Source: Emcibacter sp. (GTDB lineage Bacteria; Pseudomonadota; Alphaproteobacteria; Sphingomonadales; Emcibacteraceae). From it: 64,000 bases of DNA. Within the stretch, counting starts at the first letter, position 1, and the number at the start of each line of letters is the position of its first letter. The notes below the pieces were generated by a model, which was not told the DNA's origin, made no database searches, and was given only the letters and a program-made list of their open reading frames with translations. Positions 56,940-64,000 of this stretch are shown here, in pieces. The stretch is from NCBI GenBank assembly GCA_021741205.1, contig JAIOYI010000009.1:1-64000 (forward strand). The letters are read 5' to 3'. Position numbers and translations under genes: made by a program.

Positions 56940-58361
56940 ATGATATTACGAAACAATGCGGCGTCATATCTCACCTCTGTTGATTATGACAAAGCCATTC
57001 CCATTCATATTATATCACCTGATACTATAGAACAATGGATAGAAACCCTTGATCCTCTACAATCAAAATGGGTGAGGAACAATCACTTTAAAGCTGATAA
57101 AAATGAAATTTTGACCCTGAGCAACGTTGATGGCGACATTTCTGCTGTGGCGATGGGGATAGGGGCAAATGATGAGAATTTTTTAAGCGTCTCCACCGAC
57201 CCTTGGCTTCTTGCGCCCTTGATAAAAAAAATACCCCAAGGGACTTATCGCCTTGTGGGTGAGGAAAATATGAAACTTCCCGCCATTGGTTGGGCACTTG
57301 CTCAATATCAATTTGACCGTTATATGAACAAAAAAAGTGATCAGCGCCTCTTACTTGCTCTCCAGGACGAGCAACAAAAAGCAGAAGCTGAAACCATAAT
57401 CAATGCCATTATTCTGGTACGGGATTTAATCAATACCCCCACCTGTGATATGGGGCCAAGTCATCTATCAGATGTCACGAAAGAACTTGCCGCTTGTTAT
57501 GGAGCCACATTCACTGAAACCGTTGGTGATGATCTTTTAATCAAAGGTTATAACAGCATTCATGCCGTAGGCAAGGCCGCATCAAACCAGCCCCGATTAT
57601 TAGATATGACATGGGGACGCCTTGATGCGCCAAAAATTACCTTGGTGGGAAAGGGCGTGTGTTTTGATACGGGCGGACTGGATATAAAGTCATCTTCTGG
57701 CATGCGGATCATGAAAAAAGATATGGGGGGAGCGGCACATACGCTCGGTCTTGCAAAAATTATTATGGAAAAAGAACTTGATGTGCGCCTGCGTCTTCTT
57801 ATTCCTGCAGTTGAAAATAATATTGCGGGCAATGCCTTTAGACCAGGGGATATCATAAGAACCTATAAGGGAACAACGGTAGAGGTGGATAATACAGATG
57901 CCGAGGGCAGGCTTGTTTTGTGTGATGCCTTGGCCTTGGCGTCTGAGGAGAACCCAGAACTTATCCTTGATTTTGCAACCTTAACAGGGGCGGCGCGGGT
58001 TGCCATGGGCCCAACCATTGTACCCTTTTTCACAGACGGGGACGATATAGCAGCAAATCTTGATCACGCTTCTCGCACAGAAAATGATCCTTTATGGCGC
58101 ATGCCTCTTTATACGCCCTATATGCCGCAGCTTAAATCAAATTCTGCCGACCTGAGCAATATGGGATCAGGACCCTTTGGCGGGGCAATTATAGCAGCAC
58201 TTTTCTTGAAACATTTTATCAAAGAGCCAAAAAAATGGGTTCACTTTGACGTCTATGCATGGAATATGAATGATCAGCCTGGTCGCCCTCAAGGGGGAGA
58301 GGCTATGGCACTCAGAGCCGTTTATGCCTACCTCCATGATAGATTTAGCAAGAAACCTTAA
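56940..58361 (+). CDS. Leucyl aminopeptidase family protein (M17)
   Basis: 473 residues. The C-terminal catalytic domain shows GKGVCFDTGGLDIKSSSGM with the metal-binding Lys and Asp, KKDMGGAAHTLGLA, and VDNTDAEGRLVLCDAL, the M17 signature. VHFDVYAWN and GRPQGGEAMALRA near the end are typical of the shorter alphaproteobacterial form. Removes N-terminal residues from peptides in the cytoplasm. The frame extends to 56877, overlapping the upstream gene; ATG at 56940 avoids this and follows a GGA site. Confidence 0.92.
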   Translation: MILRNNAASYLTSVDYDKAIPIHIISPDTIEQWIETLDPLQSKWVRNNHFKADKNEILTLSNVDGDISAVAMGIGANDENFLSVSTDPWLLAPLIKKIPQGTYRLVGEENMKLPAIGWALAQYQFDRYMNKKSDQRLLLALQDEQQKAEAETIINAIILVRDLINTPTCDMGPSHLSDVTKELAACYGATFTETVGDDLLIKGYNSIHAVGKAASNQPRLLDMTWGRLDAPKITLVGKGVCFDTGGLDIKSSSGMRIMKKDMGGAAHTLGLAKIIMEKELDVRLRLLIPAVENNIAGNAFRPGDIIRTYKGTTVEVDNTDAEGRLVLCDALALASEENPELILDFATLTGAARVAMGPTIVPFFTDGDDIAANLDHASRTENDPLWRMPLYTPYMPQLKSNSADLSNMGSGPFGGAIIAALFLKHFIKEPKKWVHFDVYAWNMNDQPGRPQGGEAMALRAVYAYLHDRFSKKP

Positions 58362-58441
58362 TAATAAAAGTTGCAGAAAAGAAATATTAGAGGCACTATT
58401 CACCAAGCGAGAATATAGAAGATGAAAAAATAGGGCAGAGT

Positions 58442-58804
58442 ATGGACATAGATTTAGGTGGACATAATGGGTTAAAGCTGTGGATGCAAACGCTCACCGA
58501 CACCGTCAAATCAAAACAGATTGATCTGACATCTAGGCAGTTTGCACTACTGCTTAGAATTTATCTAGAACCTGCTCCCCATACTGTCCGTGGACTTGCA
58601 AAATCACTTAATGTGTCCAAACCTGTTATTACCAGAGCCGTTGATATGTTAAGTGGTATCGGTCTTGTTAAACGTATAAAAGATGAAACAGACAAAAGAA
58701 ATGTCCTCATTCAGCGCACCGTAAAGGGTGCGGTTTTTTTAACAGACTTTGCAGGAACAATGGAAAGTGCGAATAACAGCATTAACATGACTGAAAATAA
58801 TTGA
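58442..58804 (+). CDS. MarR-type winged-helix regulator
   Basis: 120 residues. LTSRQFALLLRIYLEPAPHTVRGLAKSLNVSKPVITRAVDML forms the winged helix, then LVKRIKDETDKRNVLIQRTVKGAVFL the wing of MarR proteins. Short for the family (about 140-150), lacking most of the last dimerisation helices. Sits 29 bases before the C40 peptidase coding region and may regulate it; the ligand is unknown. Confidence 0.82.
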   Translation: MDIDLGGHNGLKLWMQTLTDTVKSKQIDLTSRQFALLLRIYLEPAPHTVRGLAKSLNVSKPVITRAVDMLSGIGLVKRIKDETDKRNVLIQRTVKGAVFLTDFAGTMESANNSINMTENN

Positions 58805-58833
58805 CCATAAGTTATATAATCAGGGGATAAATC

Positions 58834-59691
58834 ATACCAAACCAAATACCAGATCCGCGTATAACACCCGCACGAAAAGATCTTGCCGCCTCTCATCTCA
58901 AAGGCCATATAAAAGCTGATCGTTACTGTGATGGAACGCCCTATCAAACCGTCCACGGCTTGACTAATCTTTACAGCAAAACGGATAACCAGTCCCCTCT
59001 ATCCTCTCAACTTCTTTATGGTGAAGAATTTATCGTATATGATATTAAAGAAGGATGGGCATGGGGACAGGCCACAAAAGACAGTTATGTTGGATATTGC
59101 AGAGCAGATGCCTTAAGTCCTGATTTATTCAAAACAACCCATCATATGACTAATCTTTCCAGTCATATCTTCAAAGAACCAAGCCCCAAAAGTCCTTCTC
59201 AAGGGCAGGTTTATATGATGTCGAACCTATCCGTACTCAACGAAACCCCAACGGATGGCTTTGTCCAGCTTGCTGATGGAAACTGGATATTTGCCCCTCA
59301 TATCAGTAAAATATATGGCAATAATCCCGCATCAGAGGCCTTAAAATTTTTGTATACTCCTTATTTATGGGGTGGAAATTCTTGTAGCGGCATTGATTGT
59401 TCTGGGCTTGTGCAAATTGCCTTTGCCGCCGCGGGTATTTCACTTCCCCGTGATACTAACCTGCAGGAAAACGCCTTAGGTACCATACTCTCCGATGACG
59501 ACACACCACAACAAGGCGATCTCGCTTTTTTTCCAGGTCATGTGGGCATTATGTTAGATGATATGCATCTTTTACATGCTAATGCCCATCATATGCGGGT
59601 GAGCATTGACCCCCTCAGAGAAGTGATCGATATTGTAAGTTTCCAAACAGATAAACCGCCCTTAAGCTTTATCAAAAGAATTATACCATAA
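58834..59691 (+). CDS. NlpC/P60 (C40) cell-wall peptidase with SH3 domains; start codon non-standard
   Basis: About 285 residues. The C-terminal NlpC/P60 domain has GIDCSGLVQIAF (catalytic Cys) and GHVGIML with the His; SH3-like domains precede it (EEFIVYDIKEGWAWGQA, DSYVGYCRADAL). Cleaves peptidoglycan peptides. The frame is open from the TAA at 58828 and reads PDPRITPARKDLAASHLKGH, the conserved N-terminus of this alphaproteobacterial family, yet has no ATG, GTG or TTG before TTG at 58960. A good AGGGG site (58822-58826) lies 7 bases before ATA at 58834. I place the start there; ATC at 58831 or the truncated TTG form are alternatives. Confidence 0.78.
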   Translation: MPNQIPDPRITPARKDLAASHLKGHIKADRYCDGTPYQTVHGLTNLYSKTDNQSPLSSQLLYGEEFIVYDIKEGWAWGQATKDSYVGYCRADALSPDLFKTTHHMTNLSSHIFKEPSPKSPSQGQVYMMSNLSVLNETPTDGFVQLADGNWIFAPHISKIYGNNPASEALKFLYTPYLWGGNSCSGIDCSGLVQIAFAAAGISLPRDTNLQENALGTILSDDDTPQQGDLAFFPGHVGIMLDDMHLLHANAHHMRVSIDPLREVIDIVSFQTDKPPLSFIKRIIP

Positions 59692-59693
59692 GA

Positions 59694-59724
59694 AAAGGCC
59701 GCATCATCACCTGATGCAGCCTTT
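59694..59724. terminator. Bidirectional terminator between C40 peptidase and cytochrome c genes
   Basis: Stem AAAGGC-c-GCATCA with TGATGC-a-GCCTTT, one mismatch, 5-base loop. Located between converging genes, with A/T ends on both sides. Confidence 0.8.
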
Positions 59725-59746
59725 ATAATATTAAATAATGATTCTG

Positions 59747-60370
59747 TTATTCAGCTGTGTCTGCTGCTGGTACTTCTTCTACTGGCGCTTCTTCTGTTGC
59801 AACGTCCTCAGATATTTCGACCATAGGAAGATCAGCAGGTGCATCGCTTAAACTGCGCAAAAAGGCAATAATAGAAGCCCTATCTGTCGCCTTTTTTAGT
59901 CCCGCAAAACTCATTTTTGTTTTTGGAACAAAGTCAGAAGGTTTGGTCAAGAAATGATCAAGGTCTTCATAGGTCCAGTTTCCGCCCTTTGCATACATAG
60001 CATCAGAAAAAGAGAAACCTTCATGGCCTCCTTTGGCACGACCGACAATATTCCAAAGATTGGGCCCAACAAGATTTTTACCACCCATATCCTGAGTATG
60101 ACAGGCTTTGCATTTTTTAAAGATCGCTTCACCGTCCGACGCAGAGGCCACGGACAATAGCTGAGCAAGAGAGGGTCCCTCTTCTATAACAGCAGAACTG
60201 TCTTGCGCATCAGCTGCCTCAGCATCCGCCTCTGCCACTTCAATAGGATAGGCATTAGAAGCAAGTTTTTCTTCTTCAAATATGACCTCGGTAAGGCCAT
60301 TTATTCCGATTATAACCAGCACTGTCAGCAACAGCGCCATTACGATTTTATTTATCTCAAAGGAATTCAA
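59747..60370 (-). CDS. Membrane-anchored cytochrome c (CycM-like)
   Basis: 207 residues with an uncleaved N-terminal anchor (MALLLTVLVIIGINGLTEVIF), an Ala/Glu/Asp-rich linker, and one c-type haem domain: IFKKCKACHTQDM (CxxCH) and Met ligand in KMSFAG. GPNLWNIVGR is also typical. Acidic Ala/Glu/Pro tail. Such cytochromes carry electrons from the bc1 complex to terminal oxidases at the periplasmic face. Confidence 0.93.
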   Translation of the reverse strand: MNSFEINKIVMALLLTVLVIIGINGLTEVIFEEEKLASNAYPIEVAEADAEAADAQDSSAVIEEGPSLAQLLSVASASDGEAIFKKCKACHTQDMGGKNLVGPNLWNIVGRAKGGHEGFSFSDAMYAKGGNWTYEDLDHFLTKPSDFVPKTKMSFAGLKKATDRASIIAFLRSLSDAPADLPMVEISEDVATEEAPVEEVPAADTAE

Positions 60371-60553
60371 TTTTCTTCCTCATATCATTAATATTATTTC
60401 TACCAGAACATAACCACCCTAAAAAACACATATGGTTTACGGAATAATTCTGCTCGCCCTTTACACTATCCTTTGTTTACAGATGTTTTGATGTCGACAC
60501 AAGACTTCTTCATCAAGAAAAAAAGAAAAAATACATATTGCTCGTTAAAATAT

Positions 60554-60582
60554 TTGACAGCATAAGACCAACACTGAATACT
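60554..60582 (+). promoter_or_regulatory. Candidate promoter of pheA
   Basis: TTGACA (60554-60559), 17-base spacer, AATACT (60577-60582). 26 bases before the pheA ATG, in the 238-base gap between divergent genes. The rest of the gap shows no coding or repeat signal. Confidence 0.5.
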
Positions 60583-60608
60583 GCACGAAAAATTAACAGG
60601 GTAGAAAA

Positions 60609-61469
60609 ATGCAAAAAAACATGAATCCAGAGAATATTGTTGCTTTCCAGGGCGAACTTGGTGCCTATTCAAATTTGGCTTGCCTAACGATGTTTCCCCA
60701 CATGCAACCACTTCCCTGTCATAGCTTTGAAGATGTTTTTACCGCTGTCGAAGACGGGCGAGCCAAATATGCCATGATTCCCATTGAAAATTCCGTTGCT
60801 GGACGTGTGGCTGCCATCCATCATCTGATCCCTCATTCTTCTTTGCATATTATCGGAGAACATTTTCAACGAATCAATCATCATTTGCTCGCCATTAAAG
60901 ATGCCACGATGAACAGCCTTAAAGTGGTTCGAAGCCATGAACAGGCCTTGGGACAATGCCGTAAAAATCTTTTAAAATGGGGGTTAGAGTCTGATGTTTA
61001 TTCTGACACAGCAGGAGCGGCAAAACTTATTTCTGAATTACAGGATCCCACGATTGGCGCCATTGCATCCTCTCTTGCGGGGGAAATATATGGTTTACAA
61101 AGTTTAAAAGAAGACATAGAGGATGCAGACCATAACACAACCCGTTTTGTGATTTTTGCTCGGGAACCCATCAAAGATCTTCCCCAAGATGGCACCACTG
61201 TAACAAGTTTCATCTTTCAAGTCAGAAACGTACCCGCCGCCCTCTATAAGGTTATGGGGGGATTTGCTACAAACGGCATCAACATGACAAAACTTGAGAG
61301 CTACCAACTCAATGGTGCTTTCGTTGCCACCCTTTTTTATGCCGATATAGAAGGGCATCCTGATGATGAAGGCGTAAAACACGCCTTTGAAGAGTTAGCA
61401 TTCTTTACCAATGAGTTTCGCATCTTAGGGTGCTATTCTGCGGCACAATATCGTCTTGATCGAAAATAG
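60609..61469 (+). CDS. pheA: Prephenate dehydratase
   Basis: 286 residues. The catalytic part has VAFQGELGAYSNLACL, AMIPIENSVAGRVAAIHHL and NTTRFVIFA (TRF motif). The C-terminal ACT domain (~200-280) has GGFATNGINMTKLESYQ, where phenylalanine binds for feedback control. Converts prephenate to phenylpyruvate. This is the monofunctional alphaproteobacterial form without chorismate mutase. It converges with the PPOX-family gene, leaving a one-base gap. Confidence 0.95.
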   Translation: MQKNMNPENIVAFQGELGAYSNLACLTMFPHMQPLPCHSFEDVFTAVEDGRAKYAMIPIENSVAGRVAAIHHLIPHSSLHIIGEHFQRINHHLLAIKDATMNSLKVVRSHEQALGQCRKNLLKWGLESDVYSDTAGAAKLISELQDPTIGAIASSLAGEIYGLQSLKEDIEDADHNTTRFVIFAREPIKDLPQDGTTVTSFIFQVRNVPAALYKVMGGFATNGINMTKLESYQLNGAFVATLFYADIEGHPDDEGVKHAFEELAFFTNEFRILGCYSAAQYRLDRK

Positions 61470-61470
61470 A

Positions 61471-62109
61471 TTATTTGACAATAGGCCCACCATAAGCCAT
61501 AGTCCCGCCATAAGATAGGGGAAAGGCATCGTCCAAATGCCATTTCTCATCAAGTTCCGGCCAGCCGCGATCGTCCATGCCTGCCATTTCCTTCCAGTTT
61601 TCCTTGCCGCTCCATTCTGAAATATCAAGGGCGTAAACCGTTGTCATTTTAATATCCTCTGGCCGAATAGGGCTATAATCCTTGTTCAATTCCAGGGGAG
61701 AGAAATATTTATTTATAAGCGCATATAAGGCTGATTTTTGCTCGGCATCATCTGTAACAGAACGAACATCACCGAATGCTATCACGCTGCGATACTGAAC
61801 TGAAAAATGAAGTGCTTGATTTGAGGGCAGCAAACGCCCCATTTCAGTCGCACAGAAACACATCTTTTCATAGCGTTCTGTATTGGCCCGACGACGCCCA
61901 ACGGTGGAGCCATGCATGTAAATACAATGTTTATCCTCTACATAAACATAGGTCATCGGATGAACAAAGGGTTGATCGTCCCAACGAGTTGCAAAATGCC
62001 CAATCGGTAGACGCTTGATCATGTCCCTGATCCACGCATCACTTTGTTTCAAATGCCCTCTGCGTTGTTGTGATGCGGGGCGGCTTTTTAAATCATATCC
62101 TTTAGCCAT
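61471..62109 (-). CDS. Pyridoxamine 5'-phosphate oxidase-fold flavoprotein
   Basis: 212 residues of the split-barrel FMN-binding fold. RLPIGHFATRWDDQPFVHPMTYVYVEDKHCIYMHGSTVGRR corresponds to the flavin-binding strands of the NimA-like branch. VQYRSVIAFGDVR fits the later strands. This is not the true PdxH. Function is probably an F420/FMN-type reductase or resistance-like oxidoreductase. A decayed MocR regulator gene lies just upstream, divergently oriented, which is a frequent pairing for this family. Confidence 0.83.
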   Translation of the reverse strand: MAKGYDLKSRPASQQRRGHLKQSDAWIRDMIKRLPIGHFATRWDDQPFVHPMTYVYVEDKHCIYMHGSTVGRRRANTERYEKMCFCATEMGRLLPSNQALHFSVQYRSVIAFGDVRSVTDDAEQKSALYALINKYFSPLELNKDYSPIRPEDIKMTTVYALDISEWSGKENWKEMAGMDDRGWPELDEKWHLDDAFPLSYGGTMAYGGPIVK

Positions 62110-62150
62110 GACATATTACCTTTCTTATTGAATATGCTACAACAAATAAC

Positions 62151-62435
62151 CTAGTATATGGTTATATAATCGCACCTGAAAATATCCGCAAGTCCATCGC
62201 TCATGAAATTAACCATAAACATATGCAGCCCTCTTGGCTTTTACAATTGGCCATGGCTCATTTCATCAGGACAGGCGAGTTAAACAAATATATACGACGC
62301 ATGTGGCACCATTATGCCTCCACTTCTTGGCACGGTTTTGCTCTTGGTTATGGTCATTTAACAAAGGAAAAAATAGAAATGGGACTGGCCTTACTTGTTG
62401 CTAAGTTAAATCAACGTATTAAAAAAGAGACTTAA
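62151..62435 (+). pseudogene. Remnant of a MocR/GntR-type aminotransferase-like regulator
   Basis: An open frame from 62112, without start codon until 62223, reads LVYGYIIAPENIRKSI, QPSWLLQLAMAHFIRTGELNKYIRRMW and then FALGYGHLTKEKIEMGLALL. These are the C-terminal aminotransferase segments of MocR regulators (GYxxAP, QxAxAxFIxxGxxxxHIRRM, and the last GFxxLxxxxIxxGxxxL), but some 50-70 residues between them are missing and nothing of the helix-turn-helix or PLP lysine region is left. Clearly a decayed gene. It stands divergent from the PPOX-fold gene and ends overlapping the thioesterase stop. Confidence 0.78.
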
Positions 62436-62842
62436 CCCAGTAGGCTTTGAAGATGATTTTTCACCGCATCAGGGAGACTTATTGCCTTGCGTGCCAATCT
62501 GTCGAAATAAAGTCCCGTAAGAACGGTTGTCGCCGCAATATCCCCTGTCTCATTATTACGCATTTCATGACGAAATTTAATGGACTTATCGGTATGTTCA
62601 ACAAGTTCACTATGGATCGTTATAATATCTCCGGGCATCAGTTCTCTTTTATATTTAATGGTCTGCTCTACGGCGACCATCCCCTTTTTATTATCTCGCA
62701 TTATTTTGCCGCCAAGTCCGATTGAGGAAAAAAAGACCCAAGTTGCCTCGTCAAATTTTCCCACATAATGCATAACATTCATATGTCCCATATGATCACA
62801 ATGCCAAGGATAAACAACGCCCTGATAAGTTTGAAGTGACAT
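62432..62842 (-). CDS. Acyl-CoA thioesterase, 4-hydroxybenzoyl-CoA thioesterase-like
   Basis: 136 residues, hot-dog fold. VVYPWHCDHMGHMNVMHYVGKFDEAT carries the D-x-x-GH-x-N motif of the 4HBT/YbgC type with the catalytic Asp, and YKRELMPGDIITIHSELVE follows. Hydrolyses acyl-CoA or aryl-CoA; the substrate is unknown. Its stop overlaps that of the MocR remnant on the opposite strand. Confidence 0.87.
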   Translation of the reverse strand: MSLQTYQGVVYPWHCDHMGHMNVMHYVGKFDEATWVFFSSIGLGGKIMRDNKKGMVAVEQTIKYKRELMPGDIITIHSELVEHTDKSIKFRHEMRNNETGDIAATTVLTGLYFDRLARKAISLPDAVKNHLQSLLG

Positions 62843-62914
62843 TTTAATCCATGATCCTTTCTTTATTTTTGTTCTATGTGTCTATAATACGACAAGCTCA
62901 TTAATATTATCTTA

Positions 62915-63859
62915 TTAATCCTGTTTCAACCATTCTTCCAACAAGTTTCGAGCAATCGCAATTTTCGGCGGAATTTTAAGGGGGTGGCTTTGGTTCTTTG
63001 CAATAATTTCTCTCAGTTGTTGTTTTTCTATCCAAATTGCATCAACCAGTTCATTTTCATCCAAAATAATCTCTGTGGTTAAGGCATGAGCAAAAACTCC
63101 GATCATTAAAGATGAGGGGAAGGGCCATGGTTGGCTCATCTTATAATGAACATCCCCAATTTTAATACCGACTTCTTCAAATACTTCTCGTCTTGTGGCC
63201 TCTTCAATGGTTTCACCGGGTTCCATAAAGCCCGCCAAGGCCGAATAATTTCTCTCTGGCCAACCTATACCTCGACCCATAAGACATTGATCACCACAGA
63301 TCACCAGCATAATAACAACAGGGTCCGTACGGGGAAAATGCTCAGCACCACAACCATCACGGATGCATTTTCGAATATACCCCCCATTCTGAACTTTTGT
63401 CATTCCGCCACAACAGGAACAAAAATGCCGCCTGCCATTCCATTCAAGCAACATCTTTCCCCGACCAAGAAGGGCTGGTATAGAATCAAATCCATCCGCA
63501 CAAATTTGCAGTGCCGCCGAACGCAGATCAATAAATTTTTCATGGGGTAATGTTGCGATTTTTTGAGCCAGACCAAGGGCGAAAAAGGCCACATCGCCGT
63601 CCAGCCCCATAAAAGCCCAATCTATTGTTGCCCAATCTATTGTTGCAACATCTTGATCCATAATAGAATTTATCTGATCAACGGTTTTATAGGCGGGTCT
63701 TAAATTATCCGAAATATCCATTAAAGGGCGACCACCACTATAAAGCAGAAAACGGCTGGTGTGATCTTCAAGTCTTTCTGAAAGCCACGCCTCATTCCCC
63801 CTTAGATGATCTGATGGATTAAGCGAAAATCCCGAAAAAATACAATTATCTGTTATCAT
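62915..63859 (-). CDS. nudC: NAD(+) diphosphatase NudC
   Basis: 314 residues. Zinc cysteines in HFCSCCGG and CIRDGCGAEHFPR, then the Nudix box beginning GFMEPGETIEEATRREVFEE and the NudC-specific SQPWPFPSSLM. Removes NAD caps from RNA and hydrolyses NADH. A 15-bp tandem duplication gives the repeated pentapeptide ATIDW ATIDW near residue 75-84, in frame. Otherwise normal in length. Confidence 0.94.
   Translation of the reverse strand: MITDNCIFSGFSLNPSDHLRGNEAWLSERLEDHTSRFLLYSGGRPLMDISDNLRPAYKTVDQINSIMDQDVATIDWATIDWAFMGLDGDVAFFALGLAQKIATLPHEKFIDLRSAALQICADGFDSIPALLGRGKMLLEWNGRRHFCSCCGGMTKVQNGGYIRKCIRDGCGAEHFPRTDPVVIMLVICGDQCLMGRGIGWPERNYSALAGFMEPGETIEEATRREVFEEVGIKIGDVHYKMSQPWPFPSSLMIGVFAHALTTEIILDENELVDAIWIEKQQLREIIAKNQSHPLKIPPKIAIARNLLEEWLKQD
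63615..63644. repeat. 15-bp perfect tandem duplication inside nudC
   Basis: GCCCAATCTATTGTT at 63615-63629 and again at 63630-63644. In frame in nudC, giving five repeated residues in the non-catalytic N-terminal domain. Confidence 0.9.
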
Positions 63860-64000
63860 ACATCACTTATTATTCTTTGAATTTGCTCTGTAATTTGCCT
63901 AAAGCACACTGCCACAAGCTATAAAAAAATTCCACCTTAATACATAACTTACTTGATCTTAGAAGAAAAAGAGACCATATAGTCGCCTGAGAGGTTGGCG

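Noticed and set aside
63860..64000. Last 141 bases of the window
   Set aside because: No coding frame, repeat or RNA signal recognised.
1..64000. CRISPR arrays, tRNA/rRNA genes, IS elements, prophage or integrase
   Set aside because: No regular spaced repeats, cloverleaf sequences, transposase or phage proteins found on either strand.

Overview
The window reads as chromosomal DNA of a low-GC (by eye about 40-43%), flagellated, polyhydroxyalkanoate-storing alphaproteobacterium. The lineage call rests on gene content: flhA-flhF-flhG order, metH split into two genes behind an ArsR-methyltransferase regulator, PhaR-controlled PHA genes, a C40 peptidase and a membrane-anchored cytochrome c of alphaproteobacterial type. 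No rRNA, tRNA, CRISPR array, integrase, transposase or phage gene was seen. No gene-free stretch exceeds 300 bases.

Layout. 1-5.4 kb: the 3' end of flhA, then flhF, flhG, a FliK-like gene, a small QueF-fold-like gene and an ABM monooxygenase. 5.4-11.6 kb (minus): a lytic transglycosylase lipoprotein and the methionine operon arsR-MT, metF, metH-N, metH-C, headed by a perfect 22-bp palindrome. 11.7-16.6 kb: mlaA, then ettA, msrC and an OlsF-like bifunctional acyltransferase on minus. 16.8-21.1 kb: a two-gene sodium:solute symporter facing acs (acetate uptake and activation), with a REP-like hairpin between them. 21.2-25 kb: a PfkB kinase and a GntR(YtrA-type)-ABC operon that contains an unlisted 55-residue membrane protein. 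25.2-28.2 kb: an exosortase-type amidotransferase and a GT4 glycosyltransferase. 28.2-37.3 kb: oxidoreductase, ChaN-like protein, a tusA-sufE-thioesterase-thioesterase operon, a PAS-GGDEF-EAL protein, and an S8 protease lipoprotein with an autotransporter-like C-terminus. 37.4-46.9 kb: mnmC, an M13 peptidase, the PHA locus (phaR, a small ORF, a PhaC-like hydrolase, phaA, phaB) and a methyltransferase. 47-51.1 kb: an RND efflux pair. 51.3-56.1 kb: paaX followed by paaABCDE (phenylacetyl-CoA epoxidase). 56.2-63.9 kb: a coiled-coil membrane protein, leucyl aminopeptidase, MarR regulator, C40 peptidase, cytochrome c, pheA, a PPOX-fold protein beside a decayed MocR regulator, a thioesterase and nudC.

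Metabolic themes fit together: phenylacetate breakdown and acetate uptake both feed acetyl-CoA, which phaA/phaB turn into PHA precursor, with PhaR as the likely switch. Methionine-cycle genes sit under one SAM/SAH-type regulator.

The most notable signals are the G10 tract that puts paaX out of frame by one base (possible phase variation or assembly error), the 22-bp operator palindrome of the methionine operon, the C40 peptidase whose conserved N-terminus has no standard start codon, the decayed MocR gene, the small membrane ORF in the ABC operon, and a QueF-like domain without catalytic residues in the flagellar cluster. Three frame or start anomalies (flhA, paaX, C40) mean that sequence quality should be checked before biology is claimed.
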